Source of the DNA: Phycisphaerae bacterium
GTDB taxonomy: Bacteria; Planctomycetota; Phycisphaerae; UBA1845
Direction: 5' to 3'
NCBI GenBank assembly: GCA_029260075.1
Contig: JAJDDY010000058.1
Coordinates: forward strand, 1 to 64,000
Length of the DNA: 64,000 nucleotides
The first letter of the stretch is position 1; the number at the start of each line of letters is the position of its first letter. The translations under genes and the position numbers were made by a program. Below are positions 15,253 through 24,343 of the stretch, piece by piece. The notes beneath the pieces are model-generated. The model did not search any database. It was not told the origin of the DNA and was given only the letters and a program-made list of their open reading frames with translations.

Positions 15253-16314
15253 ATGTCTCAGCCCGAAAACGCCCTAGACAATCCGATCAACTGGTCGTTT
15301 CGCATCGGGCGCCTGTTCGGGATCGACGTCCGAATACACATCGCGTTTGTAATCTGTGCGGTCGTCCTCGTTTGGATGCAGATGCCGGATGATGACGCGC
15401 TGATCCGACCACCCCTTCTGCGCGTGCTTATCGAAACGCTGGGCATCTACGCCATTCTTTTCTCGGTCGTACTCATCCACGAGTTTGGCCACTGCTTCGG
15501 CGCCCGTTACACCGGTGGGGAAGCGGACGAGATTTTGATCTGGCCGCTCGGTGGTTTGGCCATGACCAACCCGCCGCACAACGCCGTCGCCCACATGATT
15601 ACCACGCTCGCCGGACCGGCGGTCAACGTGGTCGTTTGCATGGTTTGCACACCCGTGCTTGCGCTCTGGACCGGAAGCCTCGGGGGCGTGCCGTGGAATC
15701 CCCTGCACATGGGTCCGGTCGATGCGACCATCATTCCGACGACGGGCCAAACCTGGTTGATGAACGTGTTTTCGATCAGCTACGTGCTGTTGCTGATTAA
15801 CATGCTGCCGATCTTCCCATTCGACGGCGGTCGTGTTCTTCAGGCGTGGCTATGGCCTCGAAAGGGTTATAAGTCGTCGATGCTGATCGCGACGTTCACC
15901 GGCATGGTCGGGGCGGTGGCTGTGGGTCTTCTCGGTCTGTTCCTTCATCAAGGTTGGCTGCTGCTGCTGATCGCGGGGTTCGGATACTTGACGTGCTATC
16001 AGCATCGCCGCGTGATCAAGCTCGAAGATGATTACGCGATCAACGAGCTCGGATACGATTTTTCTCGCGGGTATACTTCACTCGATGCTGCACACGACAC
16101 GCCGGCGCGTGGTCCGGGTTTCTTCGAGCGCCGTCGCCAGCACAAGCTCGAAGCCAAGGCCGAGCGCGAGCGCCGGCAGTGCGAGGAAGACGAACAGGCC
16201 ATCGAGCGCGCCTTGGCGAAGATATCGAAGTCGGGTATGGAATCGCTTACACCGAAGGAGCGTCGCGTTTTGGAACAGGCGACGGAGCGGCAGCGAACGA
16301 GGTCGGAAGAATAA
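15253..16314 (+). CDS. Site-2 protease family (M50) intramembrane metalloprotease
   Basis: A 353-residue polytopic zinc protease without a PDZ domain, distinct from the RseP-type gene at 9420. The HEFGH motif lies at residues 76-80 and the third ligand Asp191 in FPFDGGRV; AGPAVNVVV is the conserved segment between them. The ATG at 15253 is chosen because it precedes SQPENALDNPINWSFRIG; the longer frame from 15166 would start inside a repeat. After the membrane domain comes a charged tail ending IERALAKISKSGMESLTPKE then RRVLEQATERQ, which matches the tail of the neighbouring rhomboid. Genes 14053 and 15253 therefore seem to be a functional pair. Substrate unknown. Confidence 0.9.
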   Translation: MSQPENALDNPINWSFRIGRLFGIDVRIHIAFVICAVVLVWMQMPDDDALIRPPLLRVLIETLGIYAILFSVVLIHEFGHCFGARYTGGEADEILIWPLGGLAMTNPPHNAVAHMITTLAGPAVNVVVCMVCTPVLALWTGSLGGVPWNPLHMGPVDATIIPTTGQTWLMNVFSISYVLLLINMLPIFPFDGGRVLQAWLWPRKGYKSSMLIATFTGMVGAVAVGLLGLFLHQGWLLLLIAGFGYLTCYQHRRVIKLEDDYAINELGYDFSRGYTSLDAAHDTPARGPGFFERRRQHKLEAKAERERRQCEEDEQAIERALAKISKSGMESLTPKERRVLEQATERQRTRSEE

Positions 16315-16509
16315 CGGCCGACGTCGCGATGTCGAGGATCAAGACGTCGTCGCGTGAACACGCCCTCTCCACAACCGCGATGTTGGGCACGCCGGTTTCA
16401 ACTCGGTGGCTGAAAATCATCCACGATGTGGACGATTATCGACTGTGCAGCATTCGTCCGCCGGCCGCTTCATAGCACGACTACACGATGAGCGCACCAT
16501 GAAGATTCG

Positions 16510-18813
16510 TTACCGGATTTTCCTGCGGAAGACGTCGGCACCCTCGATGCCGGCGTAGAGGTAACCCTCTGCAAACTCCAAGGTGTTTACTCTCTTGTAG
16601 GTCAGGTCGTCGGTGATGTCCGTCCATTCTGCCCCGCCGTCCGTGGTATGCCATACACTCCCGTTGAGGCTGTAGACCGGATGGATTTGGGCGGACGCGG
16701 CGAATACTTCGTTCGGATTGGACGGATTGACGGTGATGGCTACGAAGTACTCGAAATCAGCCCGGATGACGTCGGCTCCAAGCGATCGTGCGTAGTTTTC
16801 GCCGCCATCCGTGCTCTTGTACACGCCGTTCTCTGCGGTAATCCACACGATTCCGCCGGGCAGTGCGGCGATGTCACCGATGAGCGCACCGTCCGTCGGG
16901 GCGCCGTTCGCGTTGGCGAGTGACCAGGAGTCGCCGCCGTTCGCGGAGTACCACATTCCATCCCAAAACGTGCCCGCATACAGACGGCTACCGTCATCCG
17001 GATCGACGGCGAGCGATTCGAACAATGCGAATTCGGAGCTGTTGCCCGATCCGGGTTGTGAGGAGAGCTTCGCCCACGACTCACCGCCATCGGTTGAGCG
17101 ATAGATACCTTCGGACGCGAGTCGGTTGACCGCGTAGACGGTGTCCGCGTTCGTTGGGTCGACCGCCATCGTGACAGTGGTCGAGGCGTCTGTGAAGAGG
17201 TCGCCCGTACTGGTGAAGTTGGGTGATCGGTCTACCCACGTCGCGCCCCCGTTCTTCGAGCGATAGACGCGCGGCGCACCCGTCTCGGTCGAAACGCCCA
17301 TGAACAACGAGCCGCCGTCCGTCTGGACGATACTCCAGCCGTGCGCGAGATCGCTTGGAGTTCCGGCGAGCGGCAACGACTCGCGCCACGATTCGGTCGG
17401 TTCGGTCGCGCGCTGCAAAACTGTATCCCAGTGCGTCGCAAAGAACTCAGTCCCGGTAAACAAGATGTCCGTGCATACGGTATTCTGCGTCCCGCGTATC
17501 TTCTCTTTCCAAGTCCTTCCGCGATCGGTGCTGCGCCAAATGCCAACCCAAGAGGTGGCGAACAAGCGGTCTGGATCGGTCGGGTCGATCGCCAAGTCGA
17601 TGAAATCTTCAAACGGATCGCGCGTGTTATGAAACGGGGCGGCGTCGGTATCAAAAAGATACGCGCCGTCTTTTTGGACACTCGTACCTCGCCACGAAGT
17701 CCCGCCGTCGTCGGACTCGAAGAAGAGCGACGGGAATCCGGCGTACGCGAGGCTGATGTCCGTGTCGTTTTCCGGCGAGACGCGAACAACCACGGCGTTT
17801 TGCTGTACGCTTGTTGAATCTACGGGCGGCAGGTCGCCGGCGATGGATACCCAACCCACGTTGGACGAATTGCTTCGGAACACGAGCGGTGCACCAGCCG
17901 ATACGGGCGTGAGCTGTGTCGCGGCGGCAAGAACCGACGTCGAGCCGAAATTCAGCGAACGCCACCCGATGTCACTTCGATCGTCGGGCAGGCCGGTAGA
18001 AAAATCTGTCCATGTCAAGCCGCCATCCGAAGAGCGCAGGATGCCACGTCCCGACACCGCTAGAAACGCGACACCGTCATGAAACGGATCGAACTGAACG
18101 GCCGGGAAACGTGTGCCCGTGGGGTAGCTTGTTGGGAAAGCGGATACCTCGCTCCAGTCCGTTCCACCGTTCGTGCTACGATACAAACTTCCGGTCAACG
18201 ACGCCGTACGATAGTCGTTTTGGAATGGTTCTTCGCCCTGTATGCTGTGGCTCGCAACCAAAACGGTTTGACCGTCGTTGCTCACGGTTACGCTCTGAAA
18301 ACCAACCAGAACGTAGGCGGCTATGTCGGCGTTGACCAACGCCCAGCTTTCCGCGCGATCGTCGCTTCGAAACAAGCCAAGCGCGGTGGCGGCCCAGAGA
18401 CGATTGTTATCGGATTGGTCAATCACAAGGTCGGCGATGGCGTGGCTGAGCAGTCCTACGCTTTTCGCTGACCACGTCTCGCCGCCGTCGTCGCTGCGAT
18501 AGACGCCCGAGACGTCTGCCGCAGCGTACACCGTCGTCGTTTTCTTGGGGTCGACGACCACGCCGGTGAACAACCCGCCGGCGGAGAATCCGGCTGGCTC
18601 CCATTTTTTGCTCGCGGTTTCCGAAGCGTTGTCGTTATCAGCCCCGCCGTCGTTGTCGCCCGAGTTCAGTCCCGGGTCTTGATTCGGCGTGTTCGGCGAG
18701 TCCGTTGAGTCGGGTATCGTTGTGTCAGGAGCAGAGCAACCGTGTAGTGTGAGTATCGTGGCCATCGACAGGACCGACAGCATGGCGCGGTTGTTTGGGA
18801 GGCGTACGTTCAT
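16510..18813 (-). CDS. BNR/sortilin-like beta-propeller lipoprotein
   Basis: A 767-residue exported lipoprotein with lipobox LTLHGC (Cys26), followed by a low-complexity linker rich in Asp, Asn and Pro (residues 28-70). The rest consists of many Asp-box (BNR) repeats such as YRSDDGGETWS, RSSDGGLTW, YRSKNGGATW and YRSTDGGESW, about ten in all, forming one or two beta-propellers as in sortilin/VPS10 and GH74 proteins. Catalytic residues of sialidases or xyloglucanases are not apparent, so a binding or structural role at the cell surface is more likely than an enzyme. The ATG at 18813 (AAGGG ten bases upstream) is preferred over the one at 18840. Convergent with the M50 protease. Confidence 0.82.
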   Translation of the reverse strand: MNVRLPNNRAMLSVLSMATILTLHGCSAPDTTIPDSTDSPNTPNQDPGLNSGDNDGGADNDNASETASKKWEPAGFSAGGLFTGVVVDPKKTTTVYAAADVSGVYRSDDGGETWSAKSVGLLSHAIADLVIDQSDNNRLWAATALGLFRSDDRAESWALVNADIAAYVLVGFQSVTVSNDGQTVLVASHSIQGEEPFQNDYRTASLTGSLYRSTNGGTDWSEVSAFPTSYPTGTRFPAVQFDPFHDGVAFLAVSGRGILRSSDGGLTWTDFSTGLPDDRSDIGWRSLNFGSTSVLAAATQLTPVSAGAPLVFRSNSSNVGWVSIAGDLPPVDSTSVQQNAVVVRVSPENDTDISLAYAGFPSLFFESDDGGTSWRGTSVQKDGAYLFDTDAAPFHNTRDPFEDFIDLAIDPTDPDRLFATSWVGIWRSTDRGRTWKEKIRGTQNTVCTDILFTGTEFFATHWDTVLQRATEPTESWRESLPLAGTPSDLAHGWSIVQTDGGSLFMGVSTETGAPRVYRSKNGGATWVDRSPNFTSTGDLFTDASTTVTMAVDPTNADTVYAVNRLASEGIYRSTDGGESWAKLSSQPGSGNSSEFALFESLAVDPDDGSRLYAGTFWDGMWYSANGGDSWSLANANGAPTDGALIGDIAALPGGIVWITAENGVYKSTDGGENYARSLGADVIRADFEYFVAITVNPSNPNEVFAASAQIHPVYSLNGSVWHTTDGGAEWTDITDDLTYKRVNTLEFAEGYLYAGIEGADVFRRKIR

Positions 18814-19077
18814 CGGATGAGACCCTTCGAATCGAACCATTGAGTAGACCGAATTGCGAACAGGTGTTCATCGGCAGGATGACTACGTCGGTTGGCTCTG
18901 CACTCGGCAATCGGTCGACGCGCGACGATGCGTTCCTTCCGGCCGATAATCTGCCTGCCACGCGTGTGGGAATGTTGGTGCGCCGCAGACGTTTCTTGCG
19001 TGGCGAACGTTTCGTCTGGGCGGCGGTTGTCGCCTGTCGTACCGGTTCACGTGAAGAAGATGGCGCGGACCTACCGT

Positions 19078-20049
19078 CTATTCCGGGAACGAAGAGAGCA
19101 TTTCCTCGACTCCTGCGCTATTTTCGACGAACCGCTGGAATTGCCCCATCGCGATTGGGAGCCCATCTGGGTCGCGATCCGCGACGGTAGCGAGCATTGT
19201 GTAAATCAAGTCATTGATCTTGTCTAGATCTGCGGATTCCGCAACTGGCTCCATTGTGTCCTCATCCTCGTCTTCGGGCATCGATTGGAGGGTGTTTTCG
19301 ATGCTCGCGGCGACGATTTCACTGAGAAGTGGGTGGGGCTGTTCCCCGTTGTCGAAACAGGATTGTTGGGCGCGTTCGATCATCGTATCTTCGAAGGTTT
19401 GCAGTGCGTCCTGACATTCGTCCTCGACGTCGTCAACGAGTGTGAAGTCGCCGTCTGCGAGTGCGTACGAGACATCCGAGCGGGTGAGGAAATTCTCGGG
19501 TGTAGTGCCGATCAATCTTGACTTGAGATCGCGCTCGCTACAGGTCAGCAGAATCTTGCCGTCCTTGAGGAAATGGCTCATGTCGGGCGCCACGCCGTCG
19601 GGAAGCGGACCGAGCACACCAGTCCAGCGTTCGTATCGCCGCGGAAGGCGAAAACCAACTTCGCGCGCGAGCTGTATACCGCCATAAACCAGGTGCTTGG
19701 CCATAAGCAGATCGAGCTTACATGCGCCGAGTTTCTCGTCGACGTTGGCCATCGTGTGTTGGAACTCCTCGTTGGTCGCCGAAACATTTCCCCACGCATC
19801 CTTCAGACCCATTCCCCACAAGTCAACGAGGAACGCTGCGGTAGTCAACCGCCCACTGCTGGTTTTGCGCGCAACGTAAATCGATGCTTCGCCGGCCTCT
19901 TCCCAGCCTTCGTTGACAATGCAGGCGTGCAGCGCGTGGGCGTCGCTCACGGCTCGTTGTTCGAACCGTAGATTGCGGGATTGAATACTGCGATTTTTTT
20001 CGTGCCTTTTCTTGCGCTTTCGCTCGATTTTTCGTTGTCGTGTACCCAT
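19078..20049 (-). CDS. Conserved-looking cytoplasmic protein of unknown function
   Basis: A 323-residue soluble protein I cannot assign. The start at 20049 is supported by GGGAG seven bases upstream and gives a very basic N-terminus (MGTRQRKIERKRKKRHEKNR), perhaps for nucleic acid or ribosome contact. The segment around residues 50-90 (EGWEEAGEASIYVARK, then TTAAFLVDLWGMGLKDAWG) resembles a conserved block I recall from uncharacterised planctomycete proteins. The C-terminal third is strongly acidic (EDEDEDTMEP). No signal peptide or membrane segment. It stands alone, codirectional with its neighbours but with long spacers. Confidence 0.7.
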   Translation of the reverse strand: MGTRQRKIERKRKKRHEKNRSIQSRNLRFEQRAVSDAHALHACIVNEGWEEAGEASIYVARKTSSGRLTTAAFLVDLWGMGLKDAWGNVSATNEEFQHTMANVDEKLGACKLDLLMAKHLVYGGIQLAREVGFRLPRRYERWTGVLGPLPDGVAPDMSHFLKDGKILLTCSERDLKSRLIGTTPENFLTRSDVSYALADGDFTLVDDVEDECQDALQTFEDTMIERAQQSCFDNGEQPHPLLSEIVAASIENTLQSMPEDEDEDTMEPVAESADLDKINDLIYTMLATVADRDPDGLPIAMGQFQRFVENSAGVEEMLSSFPE

Positions 20050-20518
20050 TTCGTCGCTCCCGTTAGAGATTCCGCTGCTTCGCACTCCGTCGCAAATCGA
20101 CGCATCGAGTATGCCCAAACACCGAAAGATCGCAAGAGAAATCCACCGGCCTTGGGAGCGATAGCTGTGAAATGGTTGCGAGCGTGCGAAATTTCACATT
20201 CCGAGCGCCAAGGTGCTCGGAGCGTTCTTAGGAAGTCTATTTCACGGCCGCGCCCGTAACGGAGCGGTTCGGTTTCACGTGCCAAGACCGCCCCCTGACG
20301 GTCGCGGCTCGGTTCGATGCAACCCCTTTGGAAACGCTCCTAGAGGTCGATTCGCGCCGCGTCTGTTAGCTCGCGAAGCGACATGGGCATTCAATGTCGC
20401 GAGTACGGCTATCCCCTTGTGTGGCACCTGCTTCCAGGTTGTGATCCATGGGCGCGAGCACTTGGTTGCGCCGAGGCTGACACCGTTTCTATGCGCTGTT
20501 CGTCGGAATTGCCGTGGA
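20050..20518. other. Intergenic spacer with repeats
   Basis: A family B-related foldback occupies about 20212-20348 and a degenerate family A hairpin about 20417-20452 (ACCTGCTTCCAGGTTGTG). Nothing gene-like is seen in the remaining sequence. Confidence 0.5.
20212..20348 (-). repeat. Family B foldback repeat, variant ends
   Basis: The inner arms are present (GCGCCCGTAACGGAGCGG and CCCCCTGACGGTCGCGG), but the outer ends differ from copy 1: GGAGCGTTCTTAGGAAG at the left against GGAAACGCTCCTAGAGG at the right, an inverted pair. The copy at 27395-27528 shares these alternative ends. Confidence 0.65.
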
Positions 20519-21043
20519 TTACTTCGGTGGGCGTGATCGAATCTCAAGCCGCACCAGCCGGTGCTTGCGCGTGGACCCGTTGAAGGCGTGGTATTCGTCG
20601 GTAACCGGTCGAAAGCCAACGCGCCGGTAGCAGTTGATTGCGGTCGCGTTCGATGGAAAAACGATCAGCGAGAGGTGGGTGGCCTGAAGCGCGCCGAATG
20701 CGTGGTCGACGAGCGCCTTCACGAATCGTTGGCCCAGTCCCTGACCGCGCAGGTCGGGGCGAACGATCAGGTGGCCAAGCCAGACGTGACGGGCCTCGCG
20801 GCGCATCGGGTTGAGCTCACCGTACGCAATCGGTTCGGCCGAACCGGCGTTTGTCAGCACGAGCGCTTTCCCGCCGGGTTTCTTCCAATTGACTACGGCC
20901 GCAGCCGTGAGCGGGGGTGCGGTGCTGGGGGCTAGCATAAGGAGATCTCGCTCGTCGGAAATCCACCCGGCGATCACCGCCGCGTGCGCGGGATCGAACT
21001 CGGCGAGGTCGAGCAGTTCGGGCTGTTCCAAGGTGTCCGCCAT
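20519..21043 (-). CDS. GNAT-family N-acetyltransferase
   Basis: A 174-residue cytoplasmic acyltransferase using acetyl-CoA. Motif A, the pyrophosphate-binding loop VRPDLRGQGLGQRF (residues 94-107, R/Q-x-x-G-x-G form), is clear. It is followed by LSLIVFPSNATAINCYRRVG, the motif B region with the conserved Asn and Tyr. Length and layout fit the Acetyltransf_1 family. The acceptor, whether a protein N-terminus, an antibiotic or a small metabolite, cannot be predicted. No operon partner. Confidence 0.85.
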   Translation of the reverse strand: MADTLEQPELLDLAEFDPAHAAVIAGWISDERDLLMLAPSTAPPLTAAAVVNWKKPGGKALVLTNAGSAEPIAYGELNPMRREARHVWLGHLIVRPDLRGQGLGQRFVKALVDHAFGALQATHLSLIVFPSNATAINCYRRVGFRPVTDEYHAFNGSTRKHRLVRLEIRSRPPK

Positions 21044-21260
21044 CTGTCTACCTGTTATCGTGTCGCCGCACGGGACTCCTGACGAGTATATCGGCGTGGC
21101 CCCCGATCACCAATGAGCGACCTGAGAAATCGACAGAGTCGGTGGTGGGTTTCGACCGCACGGTCCTTGCAAACCGCCCGAAACGAGGTTGAGCATGCCG
21201 CGTCGACTCAGTCGCGGCGACCGGCGCGACGTTCGGCGTGTAAGGGGGGGATCGATCTAT

Positions 21261-21344
21261 TGCCCGGAACTGGATTTGAACCAGCACGTCCCGAAGGACA
21301 CAAGCACCTCAAGCTTGCGCGTCTGCCAATTCCGCCACCCGGGC
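21261..21344 (-). tRNA. tRNA-Leu(GAG)
   Basis: Read on the minus strand from 21344, the sequence folds as a class II tRNA. The acceptor stem GCCCGGG pairs with TCCGGGC. The D-arm begins GCGGAATTGGCAGACGC. The anticodon stem CAAGC/GCTTG holds loop TTGAGGT with anticodon GAG. A long variable arm (GTCC-TTC-GGGAC) and TTCAAAT in the T-loop follow. The 3' CCA is not encoded. Reads CUC/CUU leucine codons. Confidence 0.95.
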
Positions 21345-21740
21345 AGGTAAGCGTTGCGATGGGTAAGCGTTCCACCGCCGCAGGACGACGTGACGGCATC
21401 GAACACCGTACACGCATCGCCTCTGGCCACACACTGGGCGTGAGTCTACCGGTCGCGTTCGAAACGTCAAGCGTCTGGAGGTACGGTTGGACTTACATGG
21501 GGCCGAAACAGTCGGGAATGTTGAGCCCGTCGCGTGAGACTCGATACGTCGGTCCCAGCAACAAGAGACTGGTGCCTTACAAGACGGGCATGAATTCTAG
21601 AGATTGTATGAATGGGTTATGTCAAACGGAGCCTCGCCTGTGAGGAAGCGATCCGGGTTTGCGGGTAAAGACCGCTTCCTTACGGGCGCGGCTCGGTTCA
21701 TCGCGGGTGCGGCTCGGAAAGAGGCATTGTAAACATGCCC
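21345..21740. other. Intergenic spacer with partial family B repeat
   Basis: Between the tRNA gene and queC. The family B arm CGCTTCCTTACGGGCGCGG occurs at about 21671-21689 with a second, partial GGGTGCGGCTCGG copy after it (about 21640-21725 overall). No gene is supported in the remaining 300 bases. Confidence 0.5.
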
Positions 21741-22436
21741 TCAGGTGACGTAGCCAACGGGATCGACCACGCCGGCGTCGGCGAACCCCTTCTTCCTCAG
21801 CAAGCAGCTATCGCACCGACCGCACGCGAGTCGTTCCGGTGTTGGGTCGTAGCAACTGTGCGTCAGTCCGTAATCCACGCCGAGTCGTAACCCGATTTGA
21901 ATGATTTCGCTCTTCGAGCGTTCGATGAGCGGGGAATGAATCGTGAACGAATTGCCCTCTGCCCCGGCCTTTGTGGCAAGATTGGCAAGGCGTTCGAACG
22001 CCGATATGAACGCCGGGCGACAGTCCGGATAGCCGGAGTAATCGACGGCGTTGACCCCGATGAAGATGTCCGTCGAGTCGATCGCCTCCGCGAACGCAAG
22101 GGCGAGCGATAGAAATATCGTGTTCCTCGCCGGCACGTATGTGATTGGAATGCCCTCAGAAATACTCGCGACGTTCGCCGACTTCGGTACGTCAATGTCA
22201 GCCGTCAGTGCCGACCCACCGATCGCACGCAAGTCAACCGGTTGAACAACGTGTCGCGCGATCCCCATGGTCTCAGCCACGCGCGCCGCAGCGTCGAGTT
22301 CGAGTTGATGACGCTGTCCGTACGCAACCGTCAGCGCATAGAGCTCGAAACCGTCGTCGCGGGCGATGGCGGCGACGGTGGCTGAGTCGAGCCCGCCGGA
22401 TAGTAAGATGACCGCCTTACGTGACGCTTTGCTCAT
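21741..22436 (-). CDS. queC: 7-cyano-7-deazaguanine synthase
   Basis: Makes preQ0 from 7-carboxy-7-deazaguanine, ammonia and ATP, a step in queuosine tRNA modification. The 231 residues hold the ATP pyrophosphatase loop SGGLDS (residues 13-18), [14 protein letters not shown] of the substrate pocket, and the C-terminal zinc site Cys195 and Cys205-GR-Cys-DS-Cys211. All four cysteines are present and length is normal. The ATG at 22436 gives [15 protein letters not shown], matching the family; the longer frame from 22505 is not needed. No other queuosine gene or preQ1 riboswitch is seen near it. Confidence 0.95.
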   Translation of the reverse strand: MSKASRKAVILLSGGLDSATVAAIARDDGFELYALTVAYGQRHQLELDAAARVAETMGIARHVVQPVDLRAIGGSALTADIDVPKSANVASISEGIPITYVPARNTIFLSLALAFAEAIDSTDIFIGVNAVDYSGYPDCRPAFISAFERLANLATKAGAEGNSFTIHSPLIERSKSEIIQIGLRLGVDYGLTHSCYDPTPERLACGRCDSCLLRKKGFADAGVVDPVGYVT

Positions 22437-22655
22437 AGTGATTCGTCGAAAAAGCGTGGATTGGAAGTCAAGTCCTTCATCACGCCGGCGACAACCCGTG
22501 GCCACACCTGACCCGCACAGCGTGAAGAGTTATCCATGGCAAACACTGTGATGCTGGCTTCGGCGTTCGATGGACGCTATTCTACGCATCGCCATGCCGG
22601 ACCGATAGTGCAGACGCGACTAGCTTCTAGTGCTTCGTCCGCGGCTGGTTGATGC

Positions 22656-22762
22656 TCGTGCTGTGTCACGCCGTAATCTTAGGGTTTGAAGAGTCCGCTC
22701 CCTCACGGTAGCGGCTCTGATTGGACAAACGCAACTCCAAGGCTTGGCTGTGACGGAGCACT
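22656..22762 (-). repeat. Family B repeat, inverted copy
   Basis: On the minus strand it carries the arm GCCGCTACCGTGAGGGAG and ends TGTGTCACGCC and CTGTGACGGAGCA, matching the outer ends of copy 1. The second inner arm is missing, as in the copy at 62366. Confidence 0.65.
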
Positions 22763-22763
22763 A

Positions 22764-22845
22764 GGGTGCCCCATGGCATCAGCCGTGGGGGAGTCGAATC
22801 CAGCGCCGGATTCGACTCCCCCACCTCTGAACAGATGGGCCACCC
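22764..22845. repeat. Family C long hairpin, copy 2
   Basis: GGTGCCCCATGGC at the left and GATGGGCCACCC at the right bracket GGGGGAGTCGAATCC and GGATTCGACTCCCCC, an almost perfect 15-bp inverted repeat with a short loop. Confidence 0.78.
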
Positions 22846-22963
22846 GCTCGTAGCACAGGCTTCCAGCCTGCATGGGCCGCGATTACGATGCAGGCAAGAT
22901 GCCTTCGCTACGACTTCGGATCGACTTCGCGCTGTAGAGTTACTTCTCCAGTAGGATAATTCC

Positions 22964-23947
22964 GTGCAACGCCCACTAGCTACAGACATGCAAGACGATG
23001 CGATCGTTGGCGGGTCCGCGACGTGGCGCGATTACGTCGGCCTTCTACGACCCGAACAGTGGATCAAGAACGTTGTCGTGTTCGCCGGTCCGGCTGCCGG
23101 TCTGAAGCTGCTCTCGGGGCCCTCACTGCTCGAGGCGTGCATCGCGTTCGTGGCCTTCTGTATGATGGCCAGCGCGACGTATGCGCTCAACGACGTGCTC
23201 GATCGCGAAGCCGACGCGAGTCACCCAACGAAACGCTTCCGCCCGGTGGCCCGTGGCGTCATCGGCTCCGCGCGTGCGTTGACGTTGGCCGCATTTCTCT
23301 CCGTTGGTGGCGCACTGCTGGCGTTCCTAACGCTCAACGTTTCCACAACCATCGTCCTTCTATTGTACTTCGCGGTGACGTTGGCCTACTCGCTGGCGCT
23401 GAAACGGCGCGTCATACTCGATGTCATCATCCTCGCCACGGGGTTCGTCTTGCGCGCCTGGGCCGGATCGCTCGCGGTGGGGGTTGTCACGTCCGAATGG
23501 CTTGTCGCGTGCGTGTTCACGCTCTGTCTATTCATGGGGTTCGGCAAACGCCGGTGCGAAATCGCCATGATCGCAAGCCGCGACCAGGCCGGTCAGCACC
23601 GACCAACCTTGCTTCGCTATACGTCCGCGTTGCTCGACCACCTCATCAGCGTGTCGGCCGCAGTTGCGGTGATCACGTTCCTGCTGTACACGCTCGACAA
23701 GAGTGTCCAGCCGGTGGCGTTTCACAAGGAGCACCTGTTCTACACGCTGCCGCTCGTGGTGTACGGCGTGTTTCGATTTGCCATGCTCTCCGATACGGGT
23801 CGATTCACTGGCCCGACGGACATTGTACTCAAGGACCGGGCCATGTTGACGACAATTGGTGCGTGGGCCATGCTCGCGTTGGCCATCGCCTATCAGACGA
23901 AGTGGTTGGGCGAAGGCGGCATCGAAGCTTGGATCGGGTCATTTTGA
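22964..23947 (+). CDS. UbiA-family prenyltransferase, decaprenyl-phosphate phosphoribosyltransferase type
   Basis: Polytopic membrane enzyme of 327 residues with about eight hydrophobic segments. LRPEQWIKNVVVFAGP (residues 28-43) and NDVLDREADASHPTKRFRP (76-94, Asp-rich metal site) are the signatures of the branch including mycobacterial Rv3806c. That enzyme joins 5-phosphoribosyl diphosphate to polyprenyl phosphate, the first step towards polyprenyl-phosphate arabinose. A second conserved block is LYFAVTLAYSLALKRRVILD. The GTG at 22964 is chosen: AGGA lies seven bases before it. A DUF362 gene follows after 400 bases of repeats. The reaction is inferred from family resemblance; the epimerase partners (DprE1/DprE2) are not in the window. 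Confidence 0.85.
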   Translation: MQRPLATDMQDDAIVGGSATWRDYVGLLRPEQWIKNVVVFAGPAAGLKLLSGPSLLEACIAFVAFCMMASATYALNDVLDREADASHPTKRFRPVARGVIGSARALTLAAFLSVGGALLAFLTLNVSTTIVLLLYFAVTLAYSLALKRRVILDVIILATGFVLRAWAGSLAVGVVTSEWLVACVFTLCLFMGFGKRRCEIAMIASRDQAGQHRPTLLRYTSALLDHLISVSAAVAVITFLLYTLDKSVQPVAFHKEHLFYTLPLVVYGVFRFAMLSDTGRFTGPTDIVLKDRAMLTTIGAWAMLALAIAYQTKWLGEGGIEAWIGSF

Positions 23948-24003
23948 TGCTGTGTCGCAGCTAGAATGACGGGTTTACCGAGCCGCGACCGTGAGGGAGC
24001 GGA
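23947..24003 (+). repeat. Family B repeat, left half
   Basis: TGCTGTGTCGCAGCTAGAAT then GACGGGTTTACCGAGCCGCG and ACCGTGAGGGAGCGG: the left half of the element, right after the UbiA stop. It is followed directly by family C and A copies. Confidence 0.7.
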
Positions 24004-24004
24004 C

Positions 24005-24063
24005 CCTTGAGTCGAATCCGGCGTCGGATTCGATTCGGCAGCCTCTGAAGAGGTGGGTCACCC
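24005..24063. repeat. Family C hairpin, truncated copy 3
   Basis: GAGTCGAATCCG and CGGATTCGATTC form the inner stem, and CCTCTGAAGAGGTGGGTCACCC is the right arm. The left outer arm is missing. Confidence 0.65.
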
Positions 24064-24107
24064 GATACGGTTGCCTAGCGGCCCGTTGAACAATGCTTGT
24101 ATTCAAG

Positions 24108-24216
24108 CAAGTTACCTCGAGCCCGTCTGTGACGACGGGCCGCGTCTCGATCAAGAGGCGGAAATCGCTAATGGATCACCGGCTGGAAACCGGTGCCGCA
24201 TTTTTTCAACAGGCTC
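24108..24216 (-). repeat. Family A hairpin repeat, copy 5 (inverted, full)
   Basis: Most complete copy: hairpin core at 24177-24195 (one G-T pair), AGGCGGAAATCGCTAATGG flank, the outer CGTCTGTGACGACGGGC hairpin block, and TTTTTCAACAGGCTCC at the other end. The following 24217-24343 holds nothing I can assign. Confidence 0.82.
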
Positions 24217-24343
24217 CTAAACGTAAGGCCGACACAGCACTTGGAGACTGTGTCACAATTGAGCAGCAACTGCTGCTTGCCGATCCAATAGAAGGATCGG
24301 GCACCGGGTATACACGTATACAGCAAACAGGTAAGCCACATTC

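Larger units (their letters stand above)
22437..22963. other. Divergent intergenic region dense in repeats
   Basis: It lies between queC (leftward) and the UbiA gene (rightward). It holds a family B half element (22656-22762), a family C hairpin (22764-22845) and a further hairpin-type repeat at about 22848-22912 (AGGCTTCCAGCCTGCA with GATGCAGGCAAGATGCC). 22437-22655 shows nothing I can assign. Confidence 0.5.

Noticed and set aside
16510-18813. Sialidase or GH74 glycoside hydrolase assignment
   Set aside because: Asp-box repeats are present, but no catalytic Arg triad or paired catalytic Asp could be recognised, so only a propeller call is made.
22437-22600. preQ1 riboswitch upstream of queC
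   Set aside because: No conserved preQ1 aptamer pattern could be found in the leader by eye.
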